Made by a program: the position numbers and the translations under genes. Of a stretch of 64,000 bases of DNA, positions 10,962 through 23,836 are shown in pieces (the stretch's first letter is position 1; each line of letters starts with the position of its first letter). The stretch is taken from assembly GCA_021014325.1 (NCBI GenBank), contig CM037460.1:23660544-23724543 (forward strand), read 5' to 3'. The notes beneath the pieces were generated by a model. The model saw nothing but the letters and a program-made list of their open reading frames with translations. It had not been told where the DNA came from and made no database searches. The stretch comes from Plazaster borealis (taxonomy: Eukaryota; Echinodermata; Asteroidea; Forcipulatida; Labidiasteridae).

Positions 10962-11154
10962 GGGCCCAATTTCATAAAGCTGTTTAGCAGAAAATTCTGC
11001 TCAGCAAATTTCTTTGCCAAGCAAAAAAATTAGTGGGTACCAGCCACAGCAACAGTAACTGTATGGTCTTTTGGCCGGTAATCTATTTTTCTTAAGCAAG
11101 AGTTTTCTGTGCTTAGCAAATTTTGGTGCTTACATGCTTTATGAAATTGGGCCC
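10962..11154. repeat. Foldback MITE with GGGCCCAATTTCATAAAGC ends
   Basis: A 193-bp element with near-perfect inverted ends, GGGCCCAATTTCATAAAGC at left and GCTTTATGAAATTGGGCCC at right. The inner arms are AT-rich with AGCAAAAAAATTAG. Copy B has the empty site near 39,057-39,066 (GAGGGCATAGGTCG). I associate this repeat with echinoderm genomes from general knowledge. Confidence 0.85.
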
Positions 11155-12335
11155 AGGTCGAAAAAGTGTGGTCTTGTTTAGGGTTAACGTTGCTATCAGA
11201 ACGGTCAGAGTTGTTTCAGGCCGAGTAAAAAATAAAACATGGTTAGCGTCCGATAAAAGAAAAATTAATAGTATACATCATTTTTGGTATACAGGCACGT
11301 AGGAACCGCGAGGCAGCGGGGTCCACTGGTCCCCGCTGAAAACCTGCTGCGGGAACCGCCCCTCCAGAAAAATACATGTAAATTGTGTTTTTCGGGGGAT
11401 GTAGTGTGTTGACTATTCAATCGGATCACAACGATAATGGACATTTAAGTGCAGGTATTTTTGCTCATGAGTCTGAAAAATAAATCTTGAATCTCATGCT
11501 GGTGTTTTTTTGTTCACTTTATAACCACCAATTGCATGTAACCCGGTCAAAATGACGAAACTGAGACCATAATACTCGGACACGGACCCTCCATAAAACG
11601 CGTAAAACTACCTATACAGTTTTATGTACAGTGTCACTAAATGGGCAGCGCCTATCTGAAACAAATTGAATTGAAAAGCAAATAAAGCAAATTACTTGTT
11701 TGAAAATAGGTATCTAATAAAATTTCGGGGCCCAAAACAAAAGTTCGATCATAATATAGTCAAATATTTAAGATGACAACGCACCAATGGAGTACCTGAA
11801 TGCACACACTTTTTCCGGGGTCCTTTTGCGGGCCCCGGGCTCTTATAGTGGGACCGAACCGATGCTTCAAGATACGTGTTGGAGTGGTTCGTGATATAAT
11901 TTGTTGTACCGGTACCTGTTAAAAGTATCCGCCCTTTTACCATACCTTGGCCCATGGAAGAAGAAGAAAAAATTCCTCCATGCTTGGATTAGCTAAATCT
12001 CAAAATAATGACAACCATGTTTTGCTTGAGTCCACAAATTCCCTGGAAACGAATGAAGTGGCCTTTTTAAGAAGCATGCTAGTCATGTAATTTCACAAAT
12101 CTGCCCCCCCACCCAACCCCGTTATCATCCTATGTGCCGATTATAGATTGTTTTCAATACTACAACATATTAGAGAAATTGCAAACTTTTTATCAAGAAA
12201 CATTCGTGTAAAGTTTCATGAAAATCGGGTGCAACCCTCGGGAAACACACAGAGGGACATTATGTGCCTCCAGATCTACTGCTGCGTTGTTACTGCTGCA
12301 TGTAGTGGCCCCGCTCTGTGAGTTATTCACCTTAC
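11155..12335. other. Intron 1 of copy A, repeat block
   Basis: No gene. Positions 11,250-11,990 are another version of the GGCACGTAGGAACC block. 11,990-12,335 matches 51,360-51,705 next to exon 1 of copy C. The solo LTR and the small foldback present in copy C are absent here, leaving empty sites at 11,907-11,913 and 11,784-11,790. Confidence 0.65.
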
Positions 12336-12656
12336 CTTCTCTGGTCGATAATAGTAGCTACCGCCCCACTCCATCGAAGCCGGTGGGTACTGCGACGCTG
12401 TTGCCCCGTTAAGCTCACACAGCTGATCCCGCTCTGAGTAGTTGACGGAGAAACATCGAGTATCAGACAGACACAAATTGCCGCAACGGATCACCGAAAT
12501 ACCCGCTAAGGTCCGGTATCCGTACCCGTGTAGGATCAGGTCGTCTATGCCACCGAAATACAGGCTTTGAGAGGTATAGAATGTTGCGTTTCGACAGAGC
12601 TTGGCTGCCCCGACCGAGAGGAAATAAATGACTGTCAAAAGTAGAACGCGTAACAT
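12336..12656 (-). CDS. PAN/apple-domain secreted protein, exon 1 (copy A, orphan exon)
   Basis: A 107-codon first exon starting at ATG 12,656. Residues 1-20 are a signal peptide (LLLTVIYFLSVGAA). The rest resembles a PAN/apple domain: CGNLCLSDTRCFSVNY and a later C in DQLCEL, the usual disulphide spacing, with an N-glycosylation site near the start. The exon ends GAGAAG|GTAAGG, a good splice donor in phase 0. PAN domains bind proteins or sugars outside the cell. Copies B and C have the same exon at the same length (321 nt) with 46-nt and ~860-nt partner exons downstream. In copy A the segment that should hold these is missing, so this is probably a broken gene or an exon that splices elsewhere. 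Confidence 0.7.
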
Positions 12657-13144
12657 CTCGTTTTCGTGTGTTTTGAGGTTCAACTTGAGAACGGCAATAC
12701 AAATTATTTTAAAACACTAGTAGGCTAACGGCTTGGATAGTTACGCCACCAAAACACAGCGAATGTAACTGCCGTTTTAAAATAACAGTGAACATTAAAC
12801 CTTAGCTATATTTTCCGTCAGTCAACCAAACAGTGTGGTTTAGTTATCGCGAATGTTCCGTATACTTCTGAAGCAAATCAACCATCGCTTTATTCACGTC
12901 TAAAAAACGCCCACTCGTTTGGAACATGAGTCTGGTTGGTCGATCTTGCCTTATGTATTATGCGTTTAACAGCGCCGCAATGACTGAAACACCTCTGTGT
13001 AATTTGCCGAATGGTATCCATCTATGTGCTTAAAGGAGTGTTACGTAGGCCTCAAGTTAAGATTAAGACTACACTGTTAGTTTTCATTTCTTGAACGCAT
13101 AAAATCAGTTGCCTACAATATGTCACTGTTAAAAAATGTGATAG
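12657..13144. other. 5' flank of copy A
   Basis: Matches 52,027-52,509 upstream of exon 1 of copy C, so the promoter of the gene should lie here on the minus strand. I see AT-rich stretches near 12,703-12,715 but no motif that fixes a start site. The match to copy C is broken at 13,144 by the 16.9-kb array and resumes at 30,040. Confidence 0.55.
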
Positions 13145-13257
13145 TTAGCTGTTCCGACGTGGTAGTCGGGAACAGCTATTGTAATCGTCGAGATTTTTAT
13201 TTTTTAGCTGTTCCGACGTGGTAGTCGGAACAGTTATTGTAATCGTCGAGATTTTTA

Positions 13258-13298
<41 letters not shown>

Positions 13299-13778
13299 GC
13301 TGTTCCGACTCAGTCGGAACAGCTATTGTTTTTGTCGAGATTTTTACTTTTTTTGTATTAGCTGTTCCGACTTTTCAGTCGGAACAGCTATTGTTTTTGT
13401 CGAGATTTTTATTTTTATTTATTATTATTATTAGCTGTTCCGCTAACCTAAGTCGACACAGCTATTGTTTCTGTCGAGATTTTTATTAGCTGTTCCGCTA
13501 ACCTCAGTCGGAACAGCTATTGTTTCTGTCGAGATTTTTATTTTTTATTATTATTATTATTATTATTAGCTGTTCTGACTTAGAAGTCGGAACAGGTATT
13601 GTTTTCGTCGAGATTTTTATTAGCTGTTCCGACTTAGAAGTCGGAACAGGTATTGTTTTTGTCGAGATTTTTAGCTGTTCCGACTTAGAAGTCGGAACAG
13701 GTATTGTTTTCGTCGAGATTTTTAGCTGTTCCGACTTAGAAGTCGGAACAGGTATTGTTTTCGTCGAGATTTTTATTA

Positions 13779-13782
<4 letters not shown>
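13145..13782 (+). repeat. Ten tandem 5'-end hairpin blocks
   Basis: Ten copies of a ~52-60 bp block begin near 13,145, 13,206, 13,300, 13,360, 13,433, 13,487, 13,569, 13,621, 13,674 and 13,725. Each has TAGCTGTTCCGAC, a short variable loop, GTCGGAACAG, then TATTGTTTTCGTCGAGATTTTTA and often (TTA)n. Loops differ (TTAGAA, TCA, GTGGTA, TAACCTC), while the CTGTTCCG/CGGAACAG arms stay paired. The open frames across it on both strands come from repeat periodicity and are not genes. Confidence 0.85.
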
Positions 13783-13810
<28 letters not shown>

Positions 13811-14947
13811 CTTTGTTTCCACCTAAATCCCATAGCATTAAGTACACGTTTTGTTTTATGCCTAATATCCTAATGAGTAAACATTAATGAGTCAGATCCT
13901 ATATAATATTAAAGCTTAGGTCATAAATTTGTTTTAAAATTTAATTAGCTTAAATTAATTAATTAGTTTACTTAGTTATAATCACATGAATATTTAATTA
14001 GCCAATCTTGTTCGCACCATATCTCAAAAAATATACCCCGATCGTCAAATTTGTTTCAGTATTAGACTTCTGGGATAGTGTAGATGTCCTTTCCGGCCTA
14101 AAATGTGGAACGACGTCACAATGACGTCATTTATTGGGCGTTTTCACCCGTGTACAAACACATGGAGATTGTGAAAACAAATCCGACTTCTAGAAACATA
14201 AATTTTCAATTAAGCTCAAGTTTAGAGTTCTAGAGTACACAAATATTTCTTAAAACAAGAAAGATTTTATTAAAGGTCAGTTTAAAAGCATCAAAACTTA
14301 TTAAAACATAGTCAGTCGTGAAAAAACCCAATTCTCAGACAAATTTAACGCCATGGGTACACTGCCTAGAAGTTGATATGTGTTTATATACGATGAGTCA
14401 AATTCTCAACTTTTTAAACGATTGAGGGCGCTATACGAGTTTAACGGTGCAGTTATTTGTTTTTTTCAACTCGCGATCAAGTCCTAAACCCTTTATGACC
14501 CGTGACTCATTGGGCATTGGAGATTAGCCTTGGGTAACCGTGACCCCAGGTTGACCTTTACTTCCGGGTCAACCGGAAGTGGGACCATATCTCAAGAACT
14601 ACGCAACCGATGTTCAAACTTTGTTCAGTAATAGACTCCTTGGGCATTGTAGATTAGCCTTGGGTAACCGTGACACCATGTTGACCTTTACTTTTGGGTC
14701 AACCGGAAGTGGGACCATATCTCAAGAACTACACACCCGATTTTCAATTTCTTTTCAGTTATAAACCCTTTGAGCATTAAATGTTAGACAAGGGTAACCG
14801 TGACCCCGAGTTGACCTTTATTTCTGGTTTAAAAGCTCCTTTCGATTCAGTATCAGAATGAAGACCAGGTTTAGGTTTTTAGGCACTTAATCGAAGCAAA
14901 AAAACACGGAACAGCTCTGTGTTTGTCCACAAACACTTAATGTCTAG
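13783..14947 (+). mobile_element. Array unit 1 body and 3' end
   Basis: (TTA)n, then TTCTTTGTTTCCACC, a conserved AT-rich stretch, and GTGGAACGACGTCACAATGACGTCAT-type CRE-like motifs near 14,110-14,130. Two 130-bp repeats follow (14,520-14,830), then the 3' hairpin and CTAG at 14,944-14,947. No protein-coding gene. Confidence 0.7.
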
Positions 14948-17900
14948 TTATTATTTTTATTATTATTATTATTCTTTGTTTCCACCTAAATCCCATAGCA
15001 TTAAGTACACGTTTTGTTTTATGCATAATATCCTAATGGGTAAACATTAAAGAGTCAGATCCTATATCATGTCAAAGCTTAGGTCATGAATTTGTTTTAA
15101 AATCTAATTAGCTTAAATAAATTAATTAATTTACTTAGTTATAACGACATGAATATTTAATTAGCTAAACTTGTTCGCACCATATCTCAAAAAATATAAC
15201 CCCGATCGTCAAACTTTTTTCAGTTTTAGACTTCCGGGATACTGTAGATGTGATTTCCGGCCTAAAATGTGGAACGACGTCACAATGACGTCATTTATTG
15301 GGCGTTTTCACCCGTGTACAAACACATGGAGATTGTGAAAACAAATCCGACTTCTAGAAACATAATTTTTCAATTAAGCTCAAATTTAACGTCCTAGAGT
15401 ACACAAATTTTCTTAAAACAACAAAGATTTTATTGACGGTCAGTTTAAAAGCATCAAACTTATTAAAACATAGTCAGTCGAGAAAAAAAACAAATTCTCA
15501 GGCAAATTTAACGCCATGGGTACACTGCCTAGAATTTGACATGTGTTTATATACGATGAGTCAAATTCTCAACTTTTTAAACGATTGAGGGCGCTATACG
15601 AGTTTAACGGTGCAGTTATTTGCTTTTTTCAACTCGCGATCAAGTCCTAAACCCTTTATGACCCGTGTTGTTGCGTTTTTTGTATAATAATACATAGAGT
15701 CATCATTCCTGTCGCCGACTGACACAAGTTTACGTTCATTCCCAACAATCGAGAATTATTTTGTCTGGCTCTCAGCGCAGCATCTTGTGACAGCTCAAAT
15801 CAGATCGTTATTCAGGTTTCAGCGTGGACGTGAAAAATAGACCGCCGTGTTCTGAGACGATGTGCCGGCGTGGTAGACTAACTTGTCTGCGCTTGGGTTC
15901 CGTTCGCCGGAAAACGATATGTTTTAGGTTTCTTATGCAAAGGCATTACTTCAGGAAACCGCCGTGTAGCAAACAGAAAAACTTACTGGTGGTTGCAATA
16001 AAGCAATAAAAAGAACGATCAGTGTTTGATTCGGTGGTGTGAAGAGCCAAAATTACAATACACTCATATCCCATATGAATTTACTGTTTTAGCCAAAACA
16101 AGAATTGTTAAATTGTTGAATTTTAATACAACAGGATTTAGCTTTACATGGATTTACAGTTATTTTTTAGTAAACCCGTAACCGTTTCTGAAACGGTCAG
16201 TTACATGTGTAAAGCCCAGTTCATACTTCCTGCGGCAAATGGGAAGTGAATGTTTACGTCACATTAATTAGCAACGAATAATTCGCAAGGGTTGAACCGG
16301 GCTTAACCGTTCGCATTTATTTATAAGTCTAAATTTCTCGACACTTTTTGAGGTTGATTTTTTAACAAATTTCGCGACACTTTTTGAGGTTGATTTTTTA
16401 ACATTATTTTATCCGAACCATAATAACGCAGATGTTTAACCGTGATGGGATGGTTAACCATGTGCCTGTCACTGGTAGGCTTACAAAGCCTGAGCATTTA
16501 CAGTTGTTTTTCTAATTGTGTAACCGTTTCTGAAATGGTTGGTAACACGCGTTTCATTAACAAAAAAACCCATTAACACAACCACTCAAATGATAAAAAC
16601 ATTGGGTCTTCATTGCAACATTTTTACTTTGCGCAATCACCCTGCAAAATAAACGATCATGTGCTCTTTAGCGTTCAATGTTTCTTGCAACTAATGCCGC
16701 ACACAAAGTAATGAAATAATGAAGACTTAAGCCTGTAAATTGGAAACGATAAGGGTGTGTGTGGCATGGGATCGTTTGCTGTGCAAATCGTGATCGCAAT
16801 TAATATGGTCAGCATTTCACACCACTTTTCAAGTGAATTTTTCAACATTTATCCGACCCGTACAATTGTGAACGTTTAACCGTAAGATCTGTCACTACCG
16901 TCAAAGGCTTTCGTATAAGCCTGCGCATTCATGGTTATTTTTTTTAAACGTGTAACCGCTTCTGAAACAGTTGGCGACCCGTGTAACAGCAGTTTCTGAA
17001 ACAACATTTCAAGTTAAAAAACCTGTTTACACAACCGGCATGTGATCAAAAACATTGAATCTCTTCATTCTTCATTGCAGCATTTTGACTTTGCGCAATC
17101 ACCCATCGCAAAAGTGAGCATGCGCAATCAAATCTTGTGGAACGCCCCCTAGCGTTCAATGTTTTTACAAATATTGCTGCACGCAAAGTTGTATTGAAAT
17201 GACAAAGACTACGAGAGTTACCTAAAAGAAATAAATCTTTTTTTAAAACACGAACGCTTTGACTAAGAGTTATTCCAGACCATTAAAACAAATCAAGGTA
17301 CAATGCATTACCAAGATAATTAACGATGAAGTGACAAATCGGACCCCATGGCTAGCTGGCAAATTGTGCCGTGATTGCGCAATCACGGCCAGGCGTGATA
17401 CTGGAATCGTAACGAGAGAGGATATACGTATGTTCTAATAGGGTTTTCGTTAAAAGGCATTGAATTGGGATAATATACGTACCATCGTGTACCTTATCAA
17501 ATTTATTAGTACGAAAAACACATTTTTGTTACTGTGACGTCATCAGGTGTCAAATTACGGTAATTGAAAGCTTTAATTAGTTAATCTTTGCAGCACCATA
17601 TCTCAAGAAGTGCACAGCCGATTTTCAAACTTTTTTCAGTTATAGACTCCTTGGGCATTGGAGATTAGCCTTGGATTACCGTGACCCCATGTTGACCTTT
17701 AGTTCCAGGTCAACCGGAAGTGGGACCATATCTCAAGAAGTACGCAACTGATTTTCAATTTCTTTTCAGTTATAGACCCTTTGAGCATTGTAGATTGGAC
17801 TCGGGTTACCGTGACCCCATGTTGACCTTTACTTCCGTGTCAACCGGAAGTGGGACCATATCTTAAGAACTACACAACCAATTTTCAAACTGTTTTCACT

Positions 17901-18126
17901 TATAGACTCCTTGGGCATTGGAGATTAGCCTTGGGTACCGTGACCCCATGTTGACCTTTACTTTCGGGTCAACCGGAAGTGGGACCATATCATAAGAACT
18001 ACGCACCCGATTTTAACCTTTTTTCAGTTATCTTGAAATCAGACCAACTTTAAAGCTTTGAAGCACTTAACCGAAGCAAAAAACACGGAACAGCTCTGTG
18101 TTTGTCCACAAACACTTAATGTGTAG
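14948..18126 (+). mobile_element. Array unit 2
   Basis: Starts in (TTA)n without a 5' hairpin block. It carries a ~1.9-kb segment (15,660-17,560) shared only with unit 3, then four 130-bp repeats (17,590-18,030) and the 3' hairpin. The terminal tetranucleotide is GTAG instead of CTAG. Confidence 0.7.
15660..17560. other. Extra segment in unit 2 (possible captured sequence)
   Basis: Almost identical to 18,985-20,880 in unit 3 and absent from the other five units. Includes an ATG-like 61-codon frame at 15,824-16,009 (basic, with Cys), internal repeats around ACCGTTTCTGAAACGGT-type hairpins (16,187, 16,522, 16,957), GCGCAATCACCC stretches, and a 22-bp perfect palindrome at 17,368-17,389. No recognisable protein domain. 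Helitron-type elements are known to capture flanking DNA; capture is inference here. Confidence 0.5.
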
Positions 18127-18249
18127 TTATTTTTAGCTGTTCCGACTTAGAAGTCGGAACAGGTATTGTTTTCGTCGAGATTTTTATTATTTTTATTATT
18201 ATTAGCTGTTCCGACTTAGAAGTCGGAACAGGTATTGTTTTCGTCGAGA

Positions 18250-18291
<42 letters not shown>

Positions 18292-21200
18292 TTTGTTTCC
18301 GCCTAAATCCCATAGCATTAAGTACACGTTTTGTTTTATGCATAATATCCTAGTGTGTAAACATTAAAGAGTCAGATCCTATATCATATTAAAGCTTAGG
18401 TCATGAATTTGTTTTAAAATCTGATAAGCTTAAATTAATTAATTAGTTTACTTAGTTATAATGAAATGAATATTTAATTAGCCAATCTTGTTCCCACCAT
18501 ATCTAAAAAAATATACCCCCGATCGTCAAACTTTTTTCAGTTTTAGACTTCTGGGATACTGTAGATGTGCTTTCCGGCCTAAAATGTGGAACGACGTCAC
18601 AATGACGTCATTTATTGGGCGTTTTCACCCATGTACAAACACATGGAGATTGTGAAAACAAATCCGACTTCTAGAAACATAATTTTTCAATTAAGCTCAA
18701 ATTTAACATCCTAGAGTACACAAATGTTTCTTAAAACAAGAAATATTTTATTGACGGTCAGTTTAAAAGCATCAAAACTTATTAAAACATAGTCAGTCGA
18801 GAAAAAAAACAAATTCTCAGGCAAATTTAGCGCCATGGGTACACTGCCTAGAATTTGATATGTGTTTATATACGACGAGTCAAATTCTCAACTTTTTAAA
18901 CGATTGAGGGCGCTATACGAGTTTAACGGTGCAGTTATTTGCTTTTTTCAACTCGCGATCAAGTCCTAAACCCTTTATGACCCGTGTTGTTGCGTTTTTT
19001 GTATAATAATACATAGAGTCATCATTCCTGTCGCCGACTGACACAAGTTTACGTTCATTCCCAACAATCGAGAATTATTTTGTCTGGCTCTCAGCGCAGC
19101 GTCTTGTGACCGCTCAAATCAGATCGTTATTCAGGTTTCAGCGTGGACGTGAAAAATAGACCGCCGTGTTCTGAGACGATGTGCCGGCGTGGTAGACTAA
19201 CTTGTCTGCGCTTGGGTCCCGTTCGCCGGAAAACGATATGTTTTAGGTTTCTTATGCAAAGGCATTACTTCAGGAAACCGCCGTGTAGCAAACAGAAAAA
19301 CTTACTGGTGGTTGCAATAAAGCAATAAAAAGAACGATCAGTGTTGGATTCTGGGGTGTGAAGAGCCAAAATTACAATACACTCATATCCCATATGAATT
19401 TACTGTTTTAGCCAAAACAAGAATTGTTAAATTGTTGAATTTTAATACAACAGGATTTAGCTTTACATGCATTTACAGTTATTTTTTAGTAAACCCGTAA
19501 CCGTTTCTGAAACGGTCAGTTACATGTGTAAAGCCCAGTTCATACTTCCTGCAGCAAATGGGAAGTGAATGTTGACGTCACATTAATTTGCAACGAATAA
19601 TTCGCAAGGGTTGAACCGGGCTTAACCGTTCGCATTTATTTATAAGTCCAAATTTCGCGACACTTTTTGAGGTTGATTTTTTAACAAATTTCGCGACACT
19701 TTTTGAGGTTGATTTTTTAACATTATTGTATCCGAACCATAATAACGCAGATGTTTAACCGGTTGATCGGATGGTTAACCGTGTGCCTGTCACTGGTAGG
19801 CTTACAAAGCCTGAGCATTTACAGTTGTTTTTCTAATTGTGTAACCGTTTCTGAAATGGTTGGTAACACGCGTTTCATTAACAAAAAAACCCATTAACAC
19901 AACCACTCCAACGATAAAAACATTGGGTCTTCATTGCAACATTTTTACTTTGCGCAATCACCCTGCAAAGTAAACGGTCATGTGCAATCGATTTGTTGTG
20001 CAACGCCCTCTAGCGTTCAATGTTTCTTGCAACTAATGCCGCACGCAAAGATATGAAATAACTAAGACTTAAGCCTGTAAATTGGAAACGATAAGGGTGT
20101 GTGTGGCATGGGATCGTTTGCTGTGCAAATCGTGATCGCAATTATTATGGTCAGCATTTCGCACCACTTTTCAAGTGAATTTTTCAACATTTATCCGAAC
20201 CGTACAATTGTGAACATTTAACCGTAAGATCTGTCACTACCGTCACAGGCTTACGTTTAAGCCCGCGCATTCACGGTTATTTTTTTTAAACGTGTAACCA
20301 CTTCTGAAACAGTTGACGACCCGTGTAACAGCAGTTTCATAAACAACATTTCAAGTAAAAAAACCTGTTTACCCAACCGGCATGTGATCAAAAACATTGA
20401 ATCTCTTCATTCTTCATTGCAGCATTTTGACTTTGCGCAATCACCCATTGCAAAAGCAAGCATGCGCAATCTGATCTTGTGGAACGCCCCCTAGCGTTCA
20501 ATGTTTCTTACAAATATTGCTGCACGCAAAGTTGTATCGAAATAACAAAGACTACGAGAGTTACCTAAAAGAAATAAATCTTTTTTAAAACACGAACGCT
20601 TTGACTAAGAGTTATTCCAGACCATTAAAACAAATCAAGGTACAATGCATTTCCAAGATAATTAACGATGAAGTGACAAGTCGGACCCCATTGCTAGCTG
20701 GCAAATTGTGCCGTGATTGCGCAATCACGGCTAGGTGTGATATTGGAATCCTAACGAGAGAGGATATACGTACGTTCTAATAGGGTTTTCGTTAAAAGGC
20801 ATTGGATTGGGATAAGTTACATACCATCGTGTACCTTATCAAATTTATTAGTATGAAAACCACATTTTTGTTACTGTGACGTCATCAGGTGTCAAATTAC
20901 GGTAATTCAAAGCATTAATTAGTTAATCTTTGCAGCACCATATCTCAAGAAGCACACAGCCGATTTTCAAACTTTTTTCAGTTATAGACTCCTTGGGCAT
21001 TGGAGATTAGCCTTGGGTAACCGTGACCCCAGGTTGATCTTTACTTCCGGGTCGACCGGAAGTGGGACCTTATCTCAAGAACTACACACCTGATTTTCAA
21101 ACTTTTTTCAGTTATAGACTCCTTGGGCATTGGAGATTAGCCTTGGGTTACCGTGACCCCATGTTGACCTTTAGTTCCGGGTCAACCGGAGGTGGGACCA

Positions 21201-21690
21201 TATCTCAAGAACTACACAACCGATTTTCAAACTTTTTTTCACTTATAGACTCTTGGGCATTGGAGATTAGCCTTGGGTAACCGTGACTCCACGTTGACCT
21301 TTACTTCCGGGTCAACCGGAAGTGGGACCATATCTCAAGAACTACGCAACCGATGTTCAAACTTTTTTCACTTATAGACTCATTGGGCATTGGAGATTAG
21401 CCTTGGGTAACCGTGACACCATGTTGACCTTTACTTTTGGGTCAACCGGAAGTGGGACCATATCTCAAGAACTACACACCCGATTTTCAATTTCTTTTCA
21501 GTTATGAACCCTTTGAGCATTAAATGTTAGACAAGGGTAACCTTGACCCCGAGTTGACCTTTATTTCTGGTTTAAAAGCTCCTTTCGATTCAGTATCAGA
21601 ATGAAGACCAGGTTTAGGTTTTTAGGCACTTAATCGAAGCAAAAAAACACAGAACAGCTCTGTGTTTGTCCACAAACACTTAATGTCTAG
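18127..21690 (+). mobile_element. Array unit 3
   Basis: Begins with two TTAGCTGTTCCGAC hairpin blocks (18,133 and 18,205), then (TTA)n, the body, the segment shared with unit 2 (18,985-20,880), five 130-bp repeats (20,935-21,560), the 3' hairpin, and CTAG at 21,687-21,690. The 61-codon frame at 19,143-19,328 differs from that in unit 2 by one residue (S to P), which fits a recent duplication. Confidence 0.7.
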
Positions 21691-21745
21691 TTAGCTGTTC
21701 CGCTAACCTCAGTCGGAACAGCTATTGTTTCTGTCGAGATTTTTA

Positions 21746-21782
<37 letters not shown>

Positions 21783-21905
21783 GCTGTTCCGCTAACCTCA
21801 GTCGGAACAGCTATTGTTTCTGTCGAGATTTTTATTTTTTTTAATTATTATTAGCTGTTCCGCTAACCTCAGTCGGAACAGCTATTGTTTCTGTCGAGAT
21901 TTTTA

Positions 21906-21966
<61 letters not shown>

Positions 21967-23836
21967 TTTCTTTCCCTAAAACCCTATTGACTTAACCTGT
22001 GACTTTTCTAACTATTCTATATCAATCTTGGAATTATCAGAAGTAGACAAATCATATACCATATTAAAGCTTATACCCTGACTTAAATTTTAGATCTAAT
22101 TAGATTAAAATTCTTAATTAATTATTCACGTGACAGCGGTGTGAATATTTAATTAGCCAATCTTGTAACCATCATATCTCTAGAAGTACACATCCGATCC
22201 TGAAACTTTTTCAGCTAAGGACTTGTCTTGTATTGTAGATGTGCATTCTGGTCTCACATTCTCCGTCACGTCATCATGACGTCACTTTTTTTGCGCGTTT
22301 TCATTCTGTGTACAAAACACATGGCGCTAAAAGTGTGAATGTTTTGACAGTCAAAAACACGATATTTTCACTTAAAATTACTAATTAGTTTCCAAATTAC
22401 ATAAACTGCTTTGAAAAATTAATTGCTTTTAATAAGAGATGTTCCTGGTCACTCAAACTAATCAAAGTACAATCTTTTCCACGATATTTAACGATTAAGT
22501 GACAAATCGGTCACCATGGCTAGCCATTTTGATTGCGCAATCACGGCAAGGCGTTGGAGATTTTCTTGATATTCGATTCCTAACCGGTAGAGAACCCATT
22601 GCTTTATGCACAGCCCATTCGATTTGTACATGAGCAACACAATGTAACTTCTACGTAGGTTTAGGGTTTTCGTGAGAATGCATTAAATTGATTTTTTTTT
22701 ACCATCGTGTTCTTTATGAAATTTATTAGTATGAAAAACACATTTTTTTTACTGTGACGTCATCAGGTGTCAAATTACGGTAATTAAAAGTTTTAATGAT
22801 TTAATCTTTGCAGCACCATATCTCAAGAAGTACACGGCCGATTTTCAATTTTTTTTCAGTTATAGACTCCTTGGGCATTGTAGATTAGCCTTGGGTTACC
22901 GTGACCCCACGTTGACCTTTACTTCCAGGTCAACCGGAAGTGGGACCATATCTCAAAAACTACACAACCGATTTTCAATTTCTTTTCAGTTGTAGATCCT
23001 TTGAGCATCAGAGAATGGATTTCGGTTACGGTGACCTCGCGTTGACCTTTGCTTCCGGGTCAACCGGAAGTGAGACTATATTTCAAGAACTACACAGCCA
23101 ATTTTCAATTTCTTTTCAGTTATCGATCCTTAGAGCATTAAAAATTGAACTTCGGTTACCATGACCCCATGCTGACCTTTACTTCCGGGTCAACCGGAAG
23201 TGGGACAAGATCTCAAGAAGTACACACCCGATTTTTAATTTATTTTCAGGTATAGATCCTTTGAGCATTAAACATTGAACTTCGGTTACCATGACCTCAT
23301 GTTGACCTTTACTTCCGGGTCAACCGGAAGTGGGACATATCTCAAGAATACACACCCGGTTTTGAATTTCTTTTCAGTTATAGACCTATTGAGCATTGAA
23401 TATTGAGCTTGGGTTACTGTGACCCAATGTTGACCTTTACTTCCGGGTCAACCGGAAATGGAACCATATCTAAAGAACTACACAACCGATTTTCAATTTC
23501 TTTAGTTATAGATCCTTTGAGCATTAAACATTGAACTTCGGTTACCATGACCCCATGTTGACCTTTAATTCCAGGTCAACTGGAAGTGGGACCAGATCTC
23601 AAGAAGTACACACCCGATTTTCAATTTATTTGCAGTTATAGACCCTTTGAGCATTGAATATTGAGCTTGGGTTACCGTGACCCAATTTTGACTTTTACTT
23701 CCGGGTCAACTGGAAGTGGGACCATATCTCAAGAACTAAACAGCCAATTTTCGAAAACTTTTCAGTTTTAAACCTTTTGAGCATGTAAAAAAACACGGAA
23801 CAGCTTTGTGTTTGTTCACAAACACTAAATCTCTAG
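21691..23836 (+). mobile_element. Array unit 4
   Basis: Three 5' hairpin blocks of the GCTAACCTCAG loop type (21,692, 21,782, 21,853) and a long (TTA)n to 21,964. A diverged body follows (TTCTTTCTTTCCC start) that groups with units 5-7. Then CGTCACGTCATCATGACGTCA near 22,263, about seven 130-bp repeats (22,805-23,780) and CTAG at 23,833-23,836. Confidence 0.7.

Noticed and set aside
13145..13782. Regular hairpin repeats with spacers, resembling a CRISPR array
   Set aside because: Eukaryotic context; spacers are (TTA)n and other repeat sequence, and the same hairpins recur at other element starts. They fit Helentron-like 5' ends.
13504..13873. Overlapping open frames of 109 (-) and 117 (+) codons
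   Set aside because: They arise from the repeat period and (TTA)n on both strands; the peptide is the translated hairpin block.
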